Made by a program: the position numbers and the translations under genes. This document shows positions 31,073 to 41,358 of a DNA stretch of 64,000 bases, one piece after another. Every line of letters begins with the position of its first letter. Within the stretch, counting starts at the first letter, position 1. Where the stretch lies: contig NZ_FNDB01000004.1 in assembly GCF_900099915.1 (NCBI RefSeq), positions 62,001 through 126,000 on the forward strand, in the 5' to 3' direction. The notes beneath the pieces were generated by a model. It saw only the letters and a list, made by a program, of their open reading frames with translations, was not told the origin of the DNA and searched no databases. This stretch comes from Flavobacterium omnivorum. GTDB lineage: Bacteria > Bacteroidota > Bacteroidia > Flavobacteriales > Flavobacteriaceae.

Positions 31073-32683
31073 TTACAAGTTGTTAATCATCACAGGAAGA
31101 GTTCCTTTGCAAAAAGTATTATTTAAAAGTTGTTCCGCAGCAACTTCTTGAAATTCATCAAAATCTTGATATAATTCTACAATTCCCAAAGTATGTTGAA
31201 GATTTGGGATGACTTGGAGCGCATATGGATTTCCAAAAACATATAAAATACATTTTTTGGTAGTAAATAAAGTACCTAAAAACTGGAGTACATCTTCTTC
31301 AATGCCAAAATTATTTAATGGTTTAGCCTTTGGAACAAACAAAGAAATGAGTACAGTGTCAAATTTACGCAAGTTCTTTTCTAGCTCGTTCAAAACGGAC
31401 TCACCGCCTGTTTCGTAACTAAATTCTGGTGAAGGCAAAGCATGAGTTAAGCTTTTAAAAAATACGTTATTAGTATTTTTGTAAAGGCTAATTTTACCAA
31501 GATCTTCTCTATTTTTTGCATCAAAAACAGTCACGGTATTGTGATTGTCTTTTATTTTGGTAATGCAGTTTTGAGCAATTCTTAGGTTTAGTTCCAAAGT
31601 AGTTTCAAAATCAAAACGGTTTGTCAAAGTTTCTCGCAAACTCAGTTTGCCATCCACAATACCTGCTTTTTGTTTGCATTTCCACAGGCGTTGAAAACTA
31701 GCTTCGATACGTTCGGTTGTTGCCTTTTTTAAGATTTCCTGTATTCCTTCGGGAACATTTTCAGCAAAACACAATACATCATTTCCAGCATTAAAAGCTT
31801 CCCATTCCAGCTGTCCCTTTATTTCATACAAACTCGAAACACTGCGCATGTTCAACGCATCCGAAATGATTAAACCATCGTATCCTAATTGCTTTCGCAA
31901 AAGTGTTTCTATAACCGATTTTGATAGCGTTGCTGAAGTATCTTTTCCATCGTTTAAAGCAGGAACGGCTAAATGACCAATCATAATAGAATCGACATTA
32001 TGGGCGATTCCTGCTATAAAAGGGACTAATTCATTGGCTAATAATTCTTCGAGAGTTTCTTTTAAAATGGGTAATCCTAAATGCGAATCGACATTTGTAT
32101 TTCCGTGTCCAGGAAAATGTTTGAGACATCCTAAAACACCTACATCGTTCATCCCTTTAAGATATTCTAAAGCAAAAGCACTTACTTTTTCTTTATGCTC
32201 TCCAAAGGAACGATACCCAATAACTGGATTATTGGGATTATTATTGATGTCTGCTAATGGTGCCAAATTATACTGTATCCCAACCGATTTTAAGTCTAAG
32301 CCGATTTGTTTTCCTACTTCGTAAACCAAATTTTTTTCACTTTCTGGTAAAGCCCCAAGCGTGATGGCATAAGGATATTGTGGTGTTTTTTCGACGCGCA
32401 TGGCTAGACCCCATTCGGCATCAATGCTCATCAATAAAGGAGTAGTAGCACACTTTTGATACCGAGTAATAAGTTCTTTTAATCGCTGACAACTAGCGTC
32501 ATTTAAGATTACCTTTTTCTTTGTTTCATAATTAGTAGCAGCACTTGCACGGCTGTGGAAAAAAGTTAAGCCACCTATGTTGTGTTTTTTAATTAGCAAT
32601 TCCGTAGCTTGAATATTTTCTTCTGTATCATTAATGAAAACTGCGGGAAAGAAAAATTGTCCTATTTTTTGTTCTAATGTCAT
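31073..32683 (-). CDS. Glycoside hydrolase family 3, NagZ-like beta-N-acetylglucosaminidase
   Basis: This 536-residue protein starts MTLEQKIGQFFFPAVF. The GH3 barrel has MSIDAEWGLAMR, KHFPGHGNTNVDSHLGLP (the NagZ-type His/Asp loop used as acid/base) and the nucleophile Asp in GLIISDALNM. The C-terminal part (about 370-536) is a second alpha/beta domain. There is no signal peptide, so it is probably cytoplasmic and cuts GlcNAc from anhydromuropeptides. Downstream on the same strand... in transcription order it follows an AmpG-like permease, which imports such muropeptides, so the two form a recycling pathway. Confidence 0.85.
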   Translation of the reverse strand: MTLEQKIGQFFFPAVFINDTEENIQATELLIKKHNIGGLTFFHSRASAATNYETKKKVILNDASCQRLKELITRYQKCATTPLLMSIDAEWGLAMRVEKTPQYPYAITLGALPESEKNLVYEVGKQIGLDLKSVGIQYNLAPLADINNNPNNPVIGYRSFGEHKEKVSAFALEYLKGMNDVGVLGCLKHFPGHGNTNVDSHLGLPILKETLEELLANELVPFIAGIAHNVDSIMIGHLAVPALNDGKDTSATLSKSVIETLLRKQLGYDGLIISDALNMRSVSSLYEIKGQLEWEAFNAGNDVLCFAENVPEGIQEILKKATTERIEASFQRLWKCKQKAGIVDGKLSLRETLTNRFDFETTLELNLRIAQNCITKIKDNHNTVTVFDAKNREDLGKISLYKNTNNVFFKSLTHALPSPEFSYETGGESVLNELEKNLRKFDTVLISLFVPKAKPLNNFGIEEDVLQFLGTLFTTKKCILYVFGNPYALQVIPNLQHTLGIVELYQDFDEFQEVAAEQLLNNTFCKGTLPVMINNL

Positions 32684-32730
32684 TTTGTTAGTTTACTAAT
32701 ATCAAATAAAGCTTGGGATACTTTTAACAG

Positions 32731-32774
32731 CAGATTCGCAGCTTATAAATTTTTTAAAATAATTTGCGAATCTG
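32731..32774. repeat. Dispersed inverted repeat with CAGATTCGCA / TGCGAATCTG ends
   Basis: CAGATTCGCA (32731-32740) and TGCGAATCTG (32765-32774) are perfect 10-bp inverted repeats around an A/T-rich centre. The same motif recurs several times at 57.8-58.1 kb. It lies in the gap between the AmpG-like and NagZ-like genes. Confidence 0.75.
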
Positions 32775-32809
32775 CGGATAAATTTTTGCATTAATCCTTG
32801 ATATTTATT

Positions 32810-34078
32810 TTAGGTTGTCTTCTTTCCAAAATCCTTTGGAAATATTAAAAATCTCGATAGTATTAATCCTGGAATGGTTGCCAAAAATACCCAAATAAAG
32901 AAATTTCCATAGCCTAAATATTCTTGAATAAATCCACTTAACATTCCTGGAAGCATCATTCCCAGCGCCATAAATCCTGTAGCGATAGAATAATGAGATG
33001 TTTTTGATTCGCCATCAGCTACATAAATCAAATACATCATGAAAGCGGCAAAACCAAAACCATAACCAAATTGTTCCGCAATAACGGTTGCATAAATGTA
33101 GAAAACGGATCCCGGATGAAAGTGCGAAAGAAGTATGAATCCTATAATAGGCAGATGCATGGCCAAAATCATGGGTAACATCCATTTTCCTAATCCATCT
33201 CTAGAAATAACAATTCCTCCTATAATGCCACCAATTGTAAGTGAAAGTACGCCGAAAGTTCCGTAAATAACGCCAACATCTTGCGTGGTTAAACCCATAC
33301 CACCAGCACTGATTGGATCAATTAAAAACGGAGTTAACATTTTTAATAATTGAGATTCACCCAATCGAAAGAGAAGAATAAACGCCAAAACTAAGCCAAT
33401 TTGTTTCTTTTGAAAAAAAGTGGCAAAAACTTCCCCAAAACTTTTATGCGGAACCGAAACTGTTTTCATAACTGCCATTTTTGTTTCAATTTTTGGAGTT
33501 GAAAAATAATTATAGACGGTAATCACGGTCATAATTAATCCTACCACTACCATGGTGTAAGACCATGCTTTTTGCTTGTCGCCATATTCTTGTTCCAGAT
33601 AGCCGGCAACAAATACAATTAATCCGTTTCCAGTAAGCATAGAAAGTCTATAAAAAGTACTGCGAATTCCCAAGAAAAAGGATTGTTGGTCTTTTTCCAA
33701 AGCCAACATATAAAAGCCGTCGCTGGCAACATCATTTGATGCTGAGGCAAATGCGGCAACCCAAAAAATGGCCAAGCTAATGACAAAAAAATTACTCAAC
33801 GGAATGGTTAAACCTACAATTAAAAAAGCTAATGAAATGAGCAATTGCATGCCTATGAACCATTTTCTTTTAGTAGAATAAAGATCAATAAATGGACTCC
33901 ATAACGGTTTTATTACCCAAGGTAAATAAAGTAAACTAGTGTAAATACCTATGTCTTCATTATTGATTCCAAGGTTTTTATACATGATTACCGAAACTGA
34001 AATAATTATGGCATAGGGCAATCCTGAAGCAAAGTTTAAAGTAGGAATCCAATTCCAAGGGCTATTGTCTTTTTTCAT
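32810..34078 (-). CDS. AmpG-like MFS transporter (muropeptide permease)
   Basis: This 422-residue membrane protein has about 12 helices and the AmpG-type start (WNWIPTLNFASGLPYAIIISVSVIMYKNLG). PWVIKPLWSPFIDLYSTKRKW (loop 2-3) and DVASDGFYMLAL (helix 5) are typical of the family. AmpG imports GlcNAc-anhydroMurNAc peptides from the periplasm with the proton gradient. It lies 26 bp after a GHL10 hydrolase gene and 126 bp before a NagZ-like gene, giving a plausible periplasmic cut, import and cytoplasmic cut pathway. Confidence 0.85.
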   Translation of the reverse strand: MKKDNSPWNWIPTLNFASGLPYAIIISVSVIMYKNLGINNEDIGIYTSLLYLPWVIKPLWSPFIDLYSTKRKWFIGMQLLISLAFLIVGLTIPLSNFFVISLAIFWVAAFASASNDVASDGFYMLALEKDQQSFFLGIRSTFYRLSMLTGNGLIVFVAGYLEQEYGDKQKAWSYTMVVVGLIMTVITVYNYFSTPKIETKMAVMKTVSVPHKSFGEVFATFFQKKQIGLVLAFILLFRLGESQLLKMLTPFLIDPISAGGMGLTTQDVGVIYGTFGVLSLTIGGIIGGIVISRDGLGKWMLPMILAMHLPIIGFILLSHFHPGSVFYIYATVIAEQFGYGFGFAAFMMYLIYVADGESKTSHYSIATGFMALGMMLPGMLSGFIQEYLGYGNFFIWVFLATIPGLILSRFLIFPKDFGKKTT

Positions 34079-34104
34079 TTAGGGCAAATTATATTCAATT
34101 GAAA

Positions 34105-35637
34105 TTAAAGCGTAAAGTTTACTAAAGTAGCTTCACTTTCATTGCCATAAAAATCGATGAATGTAACGGCACAGGTATTGCTTTTATCTAATTTATAGGA
34201 TGGAATCACTACTTCTAAAGCTTCTTTTTTATCATTAAAAGCAATTTTATCAATAATCTGACTTGGGTCATTGATGTCAAGTACGGTTTGGGTTGTAGGA
34301 CCATAAATCATAACATACCGTACGGAGCTATTCAACGGATAGGTTACATTAAAACGGGAAGAAATTGCATTTTTTGCAATCGAGTTTACAGTGGGAACTT
34401 CTGCTACTTTCCGAATTAAATTTGGAACTACATTGGGAAGAGCGGGATATTTATACTGATTTTCAAGCAGCAACTTAGTTACACTTTGATTTCTATTCAA
34501 AAATGATTTGGCACTAAAAAAAGCATTTCCCTGAACATTTTTATAAGATCTTGTGATGTCAATCTGATTGGGTATTTCATTTGGATTATTCCATCTTTTA
34601 TCCGAATCGGTGTTTATTTTATAGGTTCCATTTCCGATATAGATTGCGGTATTCGTTGAGTTTTCAGACCACCAACGCAATAATTTTGAATACGAAGCTT
34701 TGGGATGATCCATGCTCCAATACAATTGTGGAACAAGATAATCAATCCATTTGTTTTCCATCCAAGCCAAAGGGTCAGCAAATAAATCATCGTAATTTGT
34801 TTGCCCTGCTTCTGTTTCTGAACCTCTTGGATCTACTGATTTATTTCTCCAAACCCCAAAAGGACTGATGCCAAATTGTACCCATGGTTTTATATTTTTT
34901 ATAGAAACCGATACTTCTTTTACAAAAGTATTCACATTAGAGCGTCTCCAATCCGCTATACTCATTCCATTACCATACTGAGCAAAAGAGGCGGTATCAT
35001 CAAATAATTCTCCTTTTATTCTATACGGATAAAAATAGTCATCAAAATGAATGGCATCAATGTCATAATTTTGAACTACTTCTTCAACCACTTTCAATAA
35101 ATGGTTTTGAACTTCCGGTAATGCCGGATTGTAATAATATTTTCCACCGTATTTAATCATCCATTCTGAATGTTTGAAATAATCGTGCTCGGGACTCAAA
35201 AGCGATGTGTTGTAGTCCATTGTAGCGCGATATGGATTTAACCATGCATGAAATTCAAAGCCACGGGCATGTGTTTCAGCAATCATCCAAGCTAATGTAT
35301 CAAAATAAGGTTTTGGTGCTTGTCCTTCTTTTCCAGTTAAAAAACGAGACCAAGGTGCTAATTTTGTTGGGTAAAAAGCATCTCCCACACTTCTTATCTG
35401 AACAATAACTGCATTGTAATTTAATTTTTTATAGGTATCTAAAATCTCAATATAGTCTGCTTTTTGTTTAGCAACGTTGTCAGTACTGGTCTTTGGCCAA
35501 TCAATATTTACAACGGTAGCAATCCAAACGGCCCTAAATTCATTTTTTGGATTGGTTGCCGATGCTTGTGCGCTGCTATTACAAATGGAAAGCAGTAGAA
35601 TGGCAATAAGCAAAAGGATGTGCTTGTGATTTTTCAT
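34105..35637 (-). CDS. Secreted family 10-like glycosyl hydrolase (GHL10/DUF187)
   Basis: This 510-residue protein has a signal peptide (about 5-24, ICNSSAQA). The GHL10 domain covers about 30-370: FRAVWIATVVNIDWP, GFEFHAWLNPYRA, DAIHFDDYFYPYRI, DWRRSNVNTFV, FGISPFGVW and DYLVPQLYWSMDHP are characteristic blocks. A C-terminal Ig-like/Fn3 domain of about 100 residues follows. Relatives act on peptidoglycan sugars or related glycans. It is first in the run with the AmpG-like and NagZ-like genes, which supports a cell-wall recycling role. Confidence 0.88.
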   Translation of the reverse strand: MKNHKHILLLIAILLLSICNSSAQASATNPKNEFRAVWIATVVNIDWPKTSTDNVAKQKADYIEILDTYKKLNYNAVIVQIRSVGDAFYPTKLAPWSRFLTGKEGQAPKPYFDTLAWMIAETHARGFEFHAWLNPYRATMDYNTSLLSPEHDYFKHSEWMIKYGGKYYYNPALPEVQNHLLKVVEEVVQNYDIDAIHFDDYFYPYRIKGELFDDTASFAQYGNGMSIADWRRSNVNTFVKEVSVSIKNIKPWVQFGISPFGVWRNKSVDPRGSETEAGQTNYDDLFADPLAWMENKWIDYLVPQLYWSMDHPKASYSKLLRWWSENSTNTAIYIGNGTYKINTDSDKRWNNPNEIPNQIDITRSYKNVQGNAFFSAKSFLNRNQSVTKLLLENQYKYPALPNVVPNLIRKVAEVPTVNSIAKNAISSRFNVTYPLNSSVRYVMIYGPTTQTVLDINDPSQIIDKIAFNDKKEALEVVIPSYKLDKSNTCAVTFIDFYGNESEATLVNFTL

Positions 35638-35838
35638 TAGAGTCCTATATTTAAAGTATTCAAAAATAGTTTTTTTAGTGAAATGGACCAGCTAAAATGC
35701 TTTTAAAATTTCATCTATTTTAGTAGCGCAATTTCTTTGCCAATTTTTTCAAAAGAAGTTCAAAAAGTACTTTACCCTAAATAATAAAAGGATTTGAATA
35801 TTTCCTAATTGTTTTAATCGAATCCACTGCTATATATT

Positions 35839-35846
35839 TATATTTG
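35839..35846 (+). promoter_or_regulatory. Promoter -7 box of the FAD/FeS dehydrogenase gene
   Basis: TATATTTG lies 28 bp before the ATG at 35875, matching the TAnnTTTG consensus. A clean TTG at the right distance is not seen. Confidence 0.55.
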
Positions 35847-35874
35847 TGAAAATAAAAGCAATTTACTCTACTCA

Positions 35875-38802
35875 ATGTCAATCTCATCTCAATTACAGAA
35901 ATTATCTCAATCATTAGAAGGAACCCTTTTACATGATGACCTTCATAAAACCTTGTATGCTACAGATGCTTCTGCGTACCGAATAATACCAATTGCTATA
36001 GCGATTCCAAAATCAGAGGAAGATATTGTCAAAATTATTCGCTTTGCAGCAAAAAATAAGATTTCAATTACGCCCAGAACGGCAGGAACTTCGTTGGCAG
36101 GTCAAACAGTAGGTAATGGAATAATTGTAGATGTTTCGAAACATTTTACCAAAATTGTTGCTTTTGATTCTATAAAAAAAACGGTTACCGTTCAGCCAGG
36201 AGTAATTCGGGACGAACTGAATTTGTATTTAAAAGAACACGGATTGTTTTTTGGACCTAATACTTCAACCTCAAATCGATGCATGATAGGAGGAATGGTA
36301 GGCAATAATTCTTCGGGAACCACATCTATTCGGTACGGAGTTACCCGAGATAAAATTGTGGAAATCAAAGCGGTTTTGAGTGATGGTACTTTGGCAGTAT
36401 TTAACGAAATACCGTCGGCGGAATTCATTGAAAAAACTAAAGGGAACACGCTCGAATGTTCCATTTACAAAACCATTTTTGAAGAACTTTCGAACACAAA
36501 AAATCAAGAAGAAATTATAAAAGAATTTCCGAAGCCTGAAATTCACAGACGAAATACCGGATATGCGATTGATTTATTATTAAAATCAGAACTTTTTGGA
36601 GGAACTGAAAATACAATAAATCTAGGAAAACTCCTTTGCGGAAGCGAGGGAACGCTGGCTTTTACTACAGAAATCACGTTGAAAGTGGATGATGTACCTC
36701 CTACGAATAATATTATGGTTGTGGCTCATTTTTATACCATCCAGGAAAGTTTAGAAGCTGTGGTTACGGCTATGAAACATCATTTGTACACCTGTGAAAT
36801 GATGGATGATACGATATTGGATTGTACTAAAACTAACAGAGAGCAAGCCAAAAACAGATTTTTTATTCAAGGGGAACCCAAAGCCGTTATTATGCTCGAA
36901 GTGGCTTCGCATCTTAGCATGGAAGATGCCGAAATACAGGCAAATGCGTTGATTGCTGATTTAGAAAGAAATAATTTTGGATATGCTTTGCCTAAAATTT
37001 ACGGAGCTGATATTGATAAAATAAATGAGTTGCGAAAAGCAGGTCTTGGACTTTTAGGAAGTATTGTGGGTGACAATAAAGCCGCGGATTCTATTGAAGA
37101 TACTGCCGTTGAGTTGAGCGATTTGCCCCAGTATATTGCTGAATTCTCTGCTATGATGGAACGCCACGGTCAAAGTGCAATTTATTATGCACACGCTGGA
37201 GCTGGAGAATTGCATTTGCGACCGATTTTAAATTTGAAAACAACAGAAGGACTGCATCAATTTAGAAACATCGCAACCGAGGTGGCTATTCTAGTCAAAA
37301 AATATAGAGGCTCCTTGAGTGGAGAACACGGTGACGGAATTGTTAGAGGTGAGTTTTTACCTTTTATGATTGGAGATCAAAATTACGAGCTCCTAAAGCG
37401 AATCAAGCTTGCTTTTGATCCTCATACCATCTTAAATGTAGGGAAAATTGTAAATGCTTTCAAAATGGATGAAAACCTTCGGGTAGAAGCGGGCAGAGCC
37501 GAACCCGAGATACAAACCATTCAGGATTTCTCGGACAGCATGGGGATTTTGCGTGCTGCAGAAAAATGTAATGGCTCCGGTGATTGCCGAAAATTACCTT
37601 CGGCAGGTGGAACCTTGTGTCCCAGTTACCGTGCTACACGAAATGAAAAAGATACCACTCGGGCCAGAGCCAATGCGCTAAGAGAATATTTGACTCATTC
37701 AGATAAAGAGAATAAATTCGACCATGAAGAATTGTACAAGGTATTTGAATTGTGTGTGAGTTGTAAAGCTTGTGCCAGCGAATGTCCTAGTAATGTAGAT
37801 GTGGCCGCTATGAAATCAGAGTTTTTGTACCACTATCAAAAAGCAAATGGTTTTTTATGGCGCAATAAAGTATTTGCTTTTAACGCTAAACTAAATGGTT
37901 TAGGCAGCATTGTTCCTCGGTTTACTAATTTTATGGTGAATTTGCCGATGGTGAAAAAAACTATGGGTATCGCGTCCCAAAGAGAAGTACCATTATTAGC
38001 TCAAAATACCTTTAGAAAATGGTATGAAAAAAATTGGAACCAAGCGCCAAGTGCTTCATTTGTAAATGGAAAAGTCTGCTTGTTTTGTGATGAATTTACT
38101 AATTATTATGATGTTTCGGTGGGAATCGATGCATATGAACTACTGTCAACCCTAGGCTATGAGGTCATTTTGGTAGATCATGAGGAAAGTGGAAGGGCTT
38201 TTATTTCCAAAGGATTTCTTGAAGAAGCCAAAGCCATTGCCAATACTAATGTGGCTGTTTTTTCGGATTATATTACTGCTGAATTTCCTTTAATAGGAAT
38301 CGAACCTTCAGCAATATTAACCTTTAGAGACGAATACATCCGATTGGCTGATGATAAGGAAAATGCCGAAAAATTAGCAAAAAACGTATTTACAATTGAA
38401 GAGTTTTTCAAAAACGAAATTGCTGCTGGAAAAATACATTCAGAACAATTTTCTGATGAGCAGAAAACAATAAAAATTCATGGCCATTGTCACCAAAAGT
38501 CTTTAAGTACAATGGAAGCGACTTTTGCGATGTTAAATGTTCCTAAGAACAGTTCAGTTACTATTTATAACTCGGGTTGTTGTGGCATGGCAGGTTCTTT
38601 TGGATATGAAAAAGAACATTATGAAATTAGTATGCAAATGGGAGAAGATACCTTGTTTCCAAAAATTAGAGCCACTGATGCTGCGACTGCTATTGCCGCT
38701 GCAGGAACGAGTTGCCGCCACCAGATCTTTGATGGAACCAGCAGAAAAGCCTTGCATCCAGTTTCCATTTTAAAAAGCTGTTTGAAGGAAGGACGACCTT
38801 AA
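35875..38802 (+). CDS. FAD-binding and iron-sulfur oxidoreductase (GlcD/Dld-GlpC fusion type)
   Basis: This 975-residue three-part protein begins with an FAD_binding_4 domain (about 20-230, TPRTAGTSLAGQTVGNGIIVDVSKH; GGMVGNNSSGT) and an FAD-oxidase C-terminal domain (about 260-540, ending SLSGEHGDGIVRGEF ... LNVGKIVN). A [4Fe-4S] ferredoxin-like region follows (CNGSGDCR ... GTLCPSYRATR ... CVSCKACASECPSNVD, about 565-640). CCG-type cysteine motifs lie near the C-terminus (HGHCHQKSL, YNSGCCGMAGSFGYE). Relatives oxidise D-2-hydroxy acids (lactate, glycolate, 2-hydroxyglutarate) and pass electrons to quinone. The substrate here is not determined. Single-gene transcription unit. Confidence 0.9.
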   Translation: MSISSQLQKLSQSLEGTLLHDDLHKTLYATDASAYRIIPIAIAIPKSEEDIVKIIRFAAKNKISITPRTAGTSLAGQTVGNGIIVDVSKHFTKIVAFDSIKKTVTVQPGVIRDELNLYLKEHGLFFGPNTSTSNRCMIGGMVGNNSSGTTSIRYGVTRDKIVEIKAVLSDGTLAVFNEIPSAEFIEKTKGNTLECSIYKTIFEELSNTKNQEEIIKEFPKPEIHRRNTGYAIDLLLKSELFGGTENTINLGKLLCGSEGTLAFTTEITLKVDDVPPTNNIMVVAHFYTIQESLEAVVTAMKHHLYTCEMMDDTILDCTKTNREQAKNRFFIQGEPKAVIMLEVASHLSMEDAEIQANALIADLERNNFGYALPKIYGADIDKINELRKAGLGLLGSIVGDNKAADSIEDTAVELSDLPQYIAEFSAMMERHGQSAIYYAHAGAGELHLRPILNLKTTEGLHQFRNIATEVAILVKKYRGSLSGEHGDGIVRGEFLPFMIGDQNYELLKRIKLAFDPHTILNVGKIVNAFKMDENLRVEAGRAEPEIQTIQDFSDSMGILRAAEKCNGSGDCRKLPSAGGTLCPSYRATRNEKDTTRARANALREYLTHSDKENKFDHEELYKVFELCVSCKACASECPSNVDVAAMKSEFLYHYQKANGFLWRNKVFAFNAKLNGLGSIVPRFTNFMVNLPMVKKTMGIASQREVPLLAQNTFRKWYEKNWNQAPSASFVNGKVCLFCDEFTNYYDVSVGIDAYELLSTLGYEVILVDHEESGRAFISKGFLEEAKAIANTNVAVFSDYITAEFPLIGIEPSAILTFRDEYIRLADDKENAEKLAKNVFTIEEFFKNEIAAGKIHSEQFSDEQKTIKIHGHCHQKSLSTMEATFAMLNVPKNSSVTIYNSGCCGMAGSFGYEKEHYEISMQMGEDTLFPKIRATDAATAIAAAGTSCRHQIFDGTSRKALHPVSILKSCLKEGRP

Positions 38803-38972
38803 ACCGATTATAGTACGAAAACGAATTCTTACTTTTTTAAAATTATTTTCCTTTTAAAAGTTTTATTTAGTTTAATTTGACTTTTTAAATAAATAAAATA
38901 AATTATTTTAACTTTTTTTTTAAAATAATATAAAAAATAGTGGGAGAAACTGTATTAGTTCAATTTGTTTTA

Positions 38973-38980
38973 TACTTTTG
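38973..38980 (+). promoter_or_regulatory. Promoter -7 box of the amino acid permease gene
   Basis: TACTTTTG fits TAnnTTTG, 83 bp before the ATG at 39064. The surrounding 260-bp gap is very A/T-rich and shows nothing else. Confidence 0.45.
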
Positions 38981-39063
38981 AAATTCGAACATTATTTGCA
39001 CGATTTAGAGGATAAAAATATATAATTCACAGTATATTAATTTTTAATGATAAAATTCACAAT

Positions 39064-40986
39064 ATGGCATTAAAGGGTTTATTTAGAAAAAAAACAGTAC
39101 AGGATATTTTAAAACAGGTGGAGAAGAATAATGCCGATGGACATAATGCGCTAGGTAAGCATTTGACAGCGCGTGATTTGACAGCATTTGGAATTGCTGC
39201 TATTGTAGGAGCAGGAATTTTTAGTACTATTGGAAAAGCCAGTTCTGATGGAGGACCAGCTGTTATTTTTCTATTCTTGTTTACTGCTATTGCCTGTAGT
39301 TTTGCCGCTTTCGCTTATGCGGAATTCGCTTCTATGGTTCCGGTTTCCGGAAGTGCTTACACGTATTCTTATGTTGCTTTTGGCGAAATTATAGCTTGGA
39401 TTATTGGTTGGGCGTTAATTATGGAATATTCTGTGGGTAATATAACTGTTGCTATTTCATGGAGTGATTATTTTACGAGTTTACTAGATAGTGGAGGCAT
39501 TCATCTGCCACAATGGGTTCAGATGGATTTCTTGTCTGCCTCCCGAGGTTTCGATGACGCTACTGCGTTAATGCAAGGGGGAAAAGAATATGCTAAATTG
39601 AGTCCGGCTTTGCAAGATGCTTATATGGCATGGACTACTTCACCAGTGATAGGTTCGTTTCATTTTGTAGCGGATCTCCCAGCTTTATTGATTATTGTTT
39701 TAATTACCGCCTTGATTTACCGTGGAATGAAAGAATCTCGAAATGCGAGTAATATCATGGTAGTAGTAAAATTATGTATCGTTTTACTGGTGATTGCGGT
39801 TGGGGTGTTTTACGTAGATACGGCAAATTGGGATCCTTTTGCTCCTAATGGAGTTACGGGGGTTTTAAAAGGAGTATCTGCTGTATTTTTTGCTTATATC
39901 GGTTTTGATGCCATTTCAACAACTGCCGAAGAATGTAAAGATCCACAGCGTGATTTGCCAAAAGGGATGATGTGGGCGATTATTATCTGTACTATTTTAT
40001 ACATTGCAATTGCACTGGTTTTAACCGGAATGGTTTCTTATGACCAATTAAATGTTGGTGATCCACTGGCTTTTGTATTTGAAAAATTAGACTTGAAATG
40101 GATGTCGGGAATTATTGCGGTAAGTGCCGTGGTGGCTATGGCTAGTGTTTTATTGGTTTTTCAAATGGGACAACCGCGTATCTGGATGAGTATGAGTCGT
40201 GATGGTTTGTTACCAAAGCGTTTCTCAAAAGTACATCCAAAATATAAAACACCTTCTTACGCGACTATTGTTACCGGTTTTGTGGTGGCAGTTCCAGCGT
40301 TATTTTTAAACTTGACTTTGGTTACTGATTTATGTAGTATTGGAACTTTATTTGCCTTTGTACTGGTTTGTGCAGGAGTTTTAGTATTGCAAAATAGAAC
40401 CGATATTCCTCGTGGAAAATTCAAAACACCTTATGTAAATTCTAAATTTTTATTGCCCGTTCTGATTGTAATTGGATTGGTATTTGCTTTTGGTTACAAC
40501 AAAAAAGCGACTATGGATTTCATTACTAATGAAACTCAAATCAATAGCTCAGAAGCAATTATTACTTCATTAAACAAAGAGGAAACTAAAAAAGTATATG
40601 CTTACTTAGTAGGTATAGATGCAAAAAATAGTACGGATAAAACGCCGGATTTAGAACTTTTATTAAATCAGTATCAGAAAGATGATACCAAATATTCTAG
40701 TGTTATTGCAGGTTTGCCCTTAGCAGATTCAGTTAAATATGAAAGTGGATTTAGTTTGTTCAAGCATAAAATCCCAATGTGGATTTTCCTTATTGTTATG
40801 GTAGGATTAGTCGTATGGTCCTACAGATCAAACTTATCATTGATACCATTATTAGGCCTTATATCTTGTTTGTATATGATGGCAGAATTGAGTGTTTGGA
40901 ACTGGATTTATTTTGGAATTTGGTTGTTGATCGGTTTGGTGGTCTATTTCAGTTTTGGTCGAAAGAATAGCAAATTGAATATCTAA
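39064..40986 (+). CDS. APC family amino acid permease
   Basis: This 640-residue protein starts with an amphipathic cytoplasmic segment (FRKKTVQDILKQVEKN). The APC core comes next, with ARDLTAFGIAAIVGAGIFSTIG (helix 1, the substrate-binding unwound GAGIF) and KGVSAVFFAYIGFDAISTTAEECKDPQRDLPKGM (helix 6-7), close to the cationic amino acid transporter (CAT/YfnA) group. About 12 helices precede an unusual soluble insertion of about 85 residues (about 478-563, NETQINSS ... GFSLFKHK), followed by two or three more helices. It imports amino acids, probably by proton coupling. Substrate unknown. Confidence 0.9.
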   Translation: MALKGLFRKKTVQDILKQVEKNNADGHNALGKHLTARDLTAFGIAAIVGAGIFSTIGKASSDGGPAVIFLFLFTAIACSFAAFAYAEFASMVPVSGSAYTYSYVAFGEIIAWIIGWALIMEYSVGNITVAISWSDYFTSLLDSGGIHLPQWVQMDFLSASRGFDDATALMQGGKEYAKLSPALQDAYMAWTTSPVIGSFHFVADLPALLIIVLITALIYRGMKESRNASNIMVVVKLCIVLLVIAVGVFYVDTANWDPFAPNGVTGVLKGVSAVFFAYIGFDAISTTAEECKDPQRDLPKGMMWAIIICTILYIAIALVLTGMVSYDQLNVGDPLAFVFEKLDLKWMSGIIAVSAVVAMASVLLVFQMGQPRIWMSMSRDGLLPKRFSKVHPKYKTPSYATIVTGFVVAVPALFLNLTLVTDLCSIGTLFAFVLVCAGVLVLQNRTDIPRGKFKTPYVNSKFLLPVLIVIGLVFAFGYNKKATMDFITNETQINSSEAIITSLNKEETKKVYAYLVGIDAKNSTDKTPDLELLLNQYQKDDTKYSSVIAGLPLADSVKYESGFSLFKHKIPMWIFLIVMVGLVVWSYRSNLSLIPLLGLISCLYMMAELSVWNWIYFGIWLLIGLVVYFSFGRKNSKLNI

Positions 40987-41007
40987 AAATATTTTAAAAT
41001 TTTTAGG

Positions 41008-41036
41008 ACCGTCTTTTTAATAGGAGACGGTTTTTT
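41008..41036 (+). terminator. Rho-independent terminator after the permease
   Basis: ACCGTCT (41008-41014) and AGACGGT (41025-41031) form a 7-bp stem followed by a T run. The rest of the gap up to 41290 shows nothing that I can support. Confidence 0.8.
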
Positions 41037-41297
41037 CATTTTAACTACTAGCATCTTGAAATTTTTTTCAGAAGGAAGTTCTAATACTAGAGGTAAATCT
41101 AATTTAAAAGCGCGACAGCAAAAAAAAAAGAAAATGTAAAAAGTCAGATAGTAGAGATCATCTACAAATAGTATTGTTTGGACAAGTGCAGATAATCTTT
41201 AATCGCGTAAAGTTGAGAAAACGATTTAAAACGTCAAAAAATGGCAAGATCTAATTTGATAAAAACTGCATTTTATAATTTTTTTACTACCATATTG

Positions 41298-41332
41298 TTG
41301 TAGAAAATTAGCTTTTAAAACTGCTATTTTTG
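41298..41332 (+). promoter_or_regulatory. Promoter of sbcDC
   Basis: TTG (41298-41300) and TATTTTTG (41325-41332) fit the Bacteroidota pattern with a 24-bp spacer, and the box lies 26 bp before the sbcD start. Confidence 0.55.
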
Positions 41333-41358
41333 AAAGTCCTATTTAATAGAAATACAGC

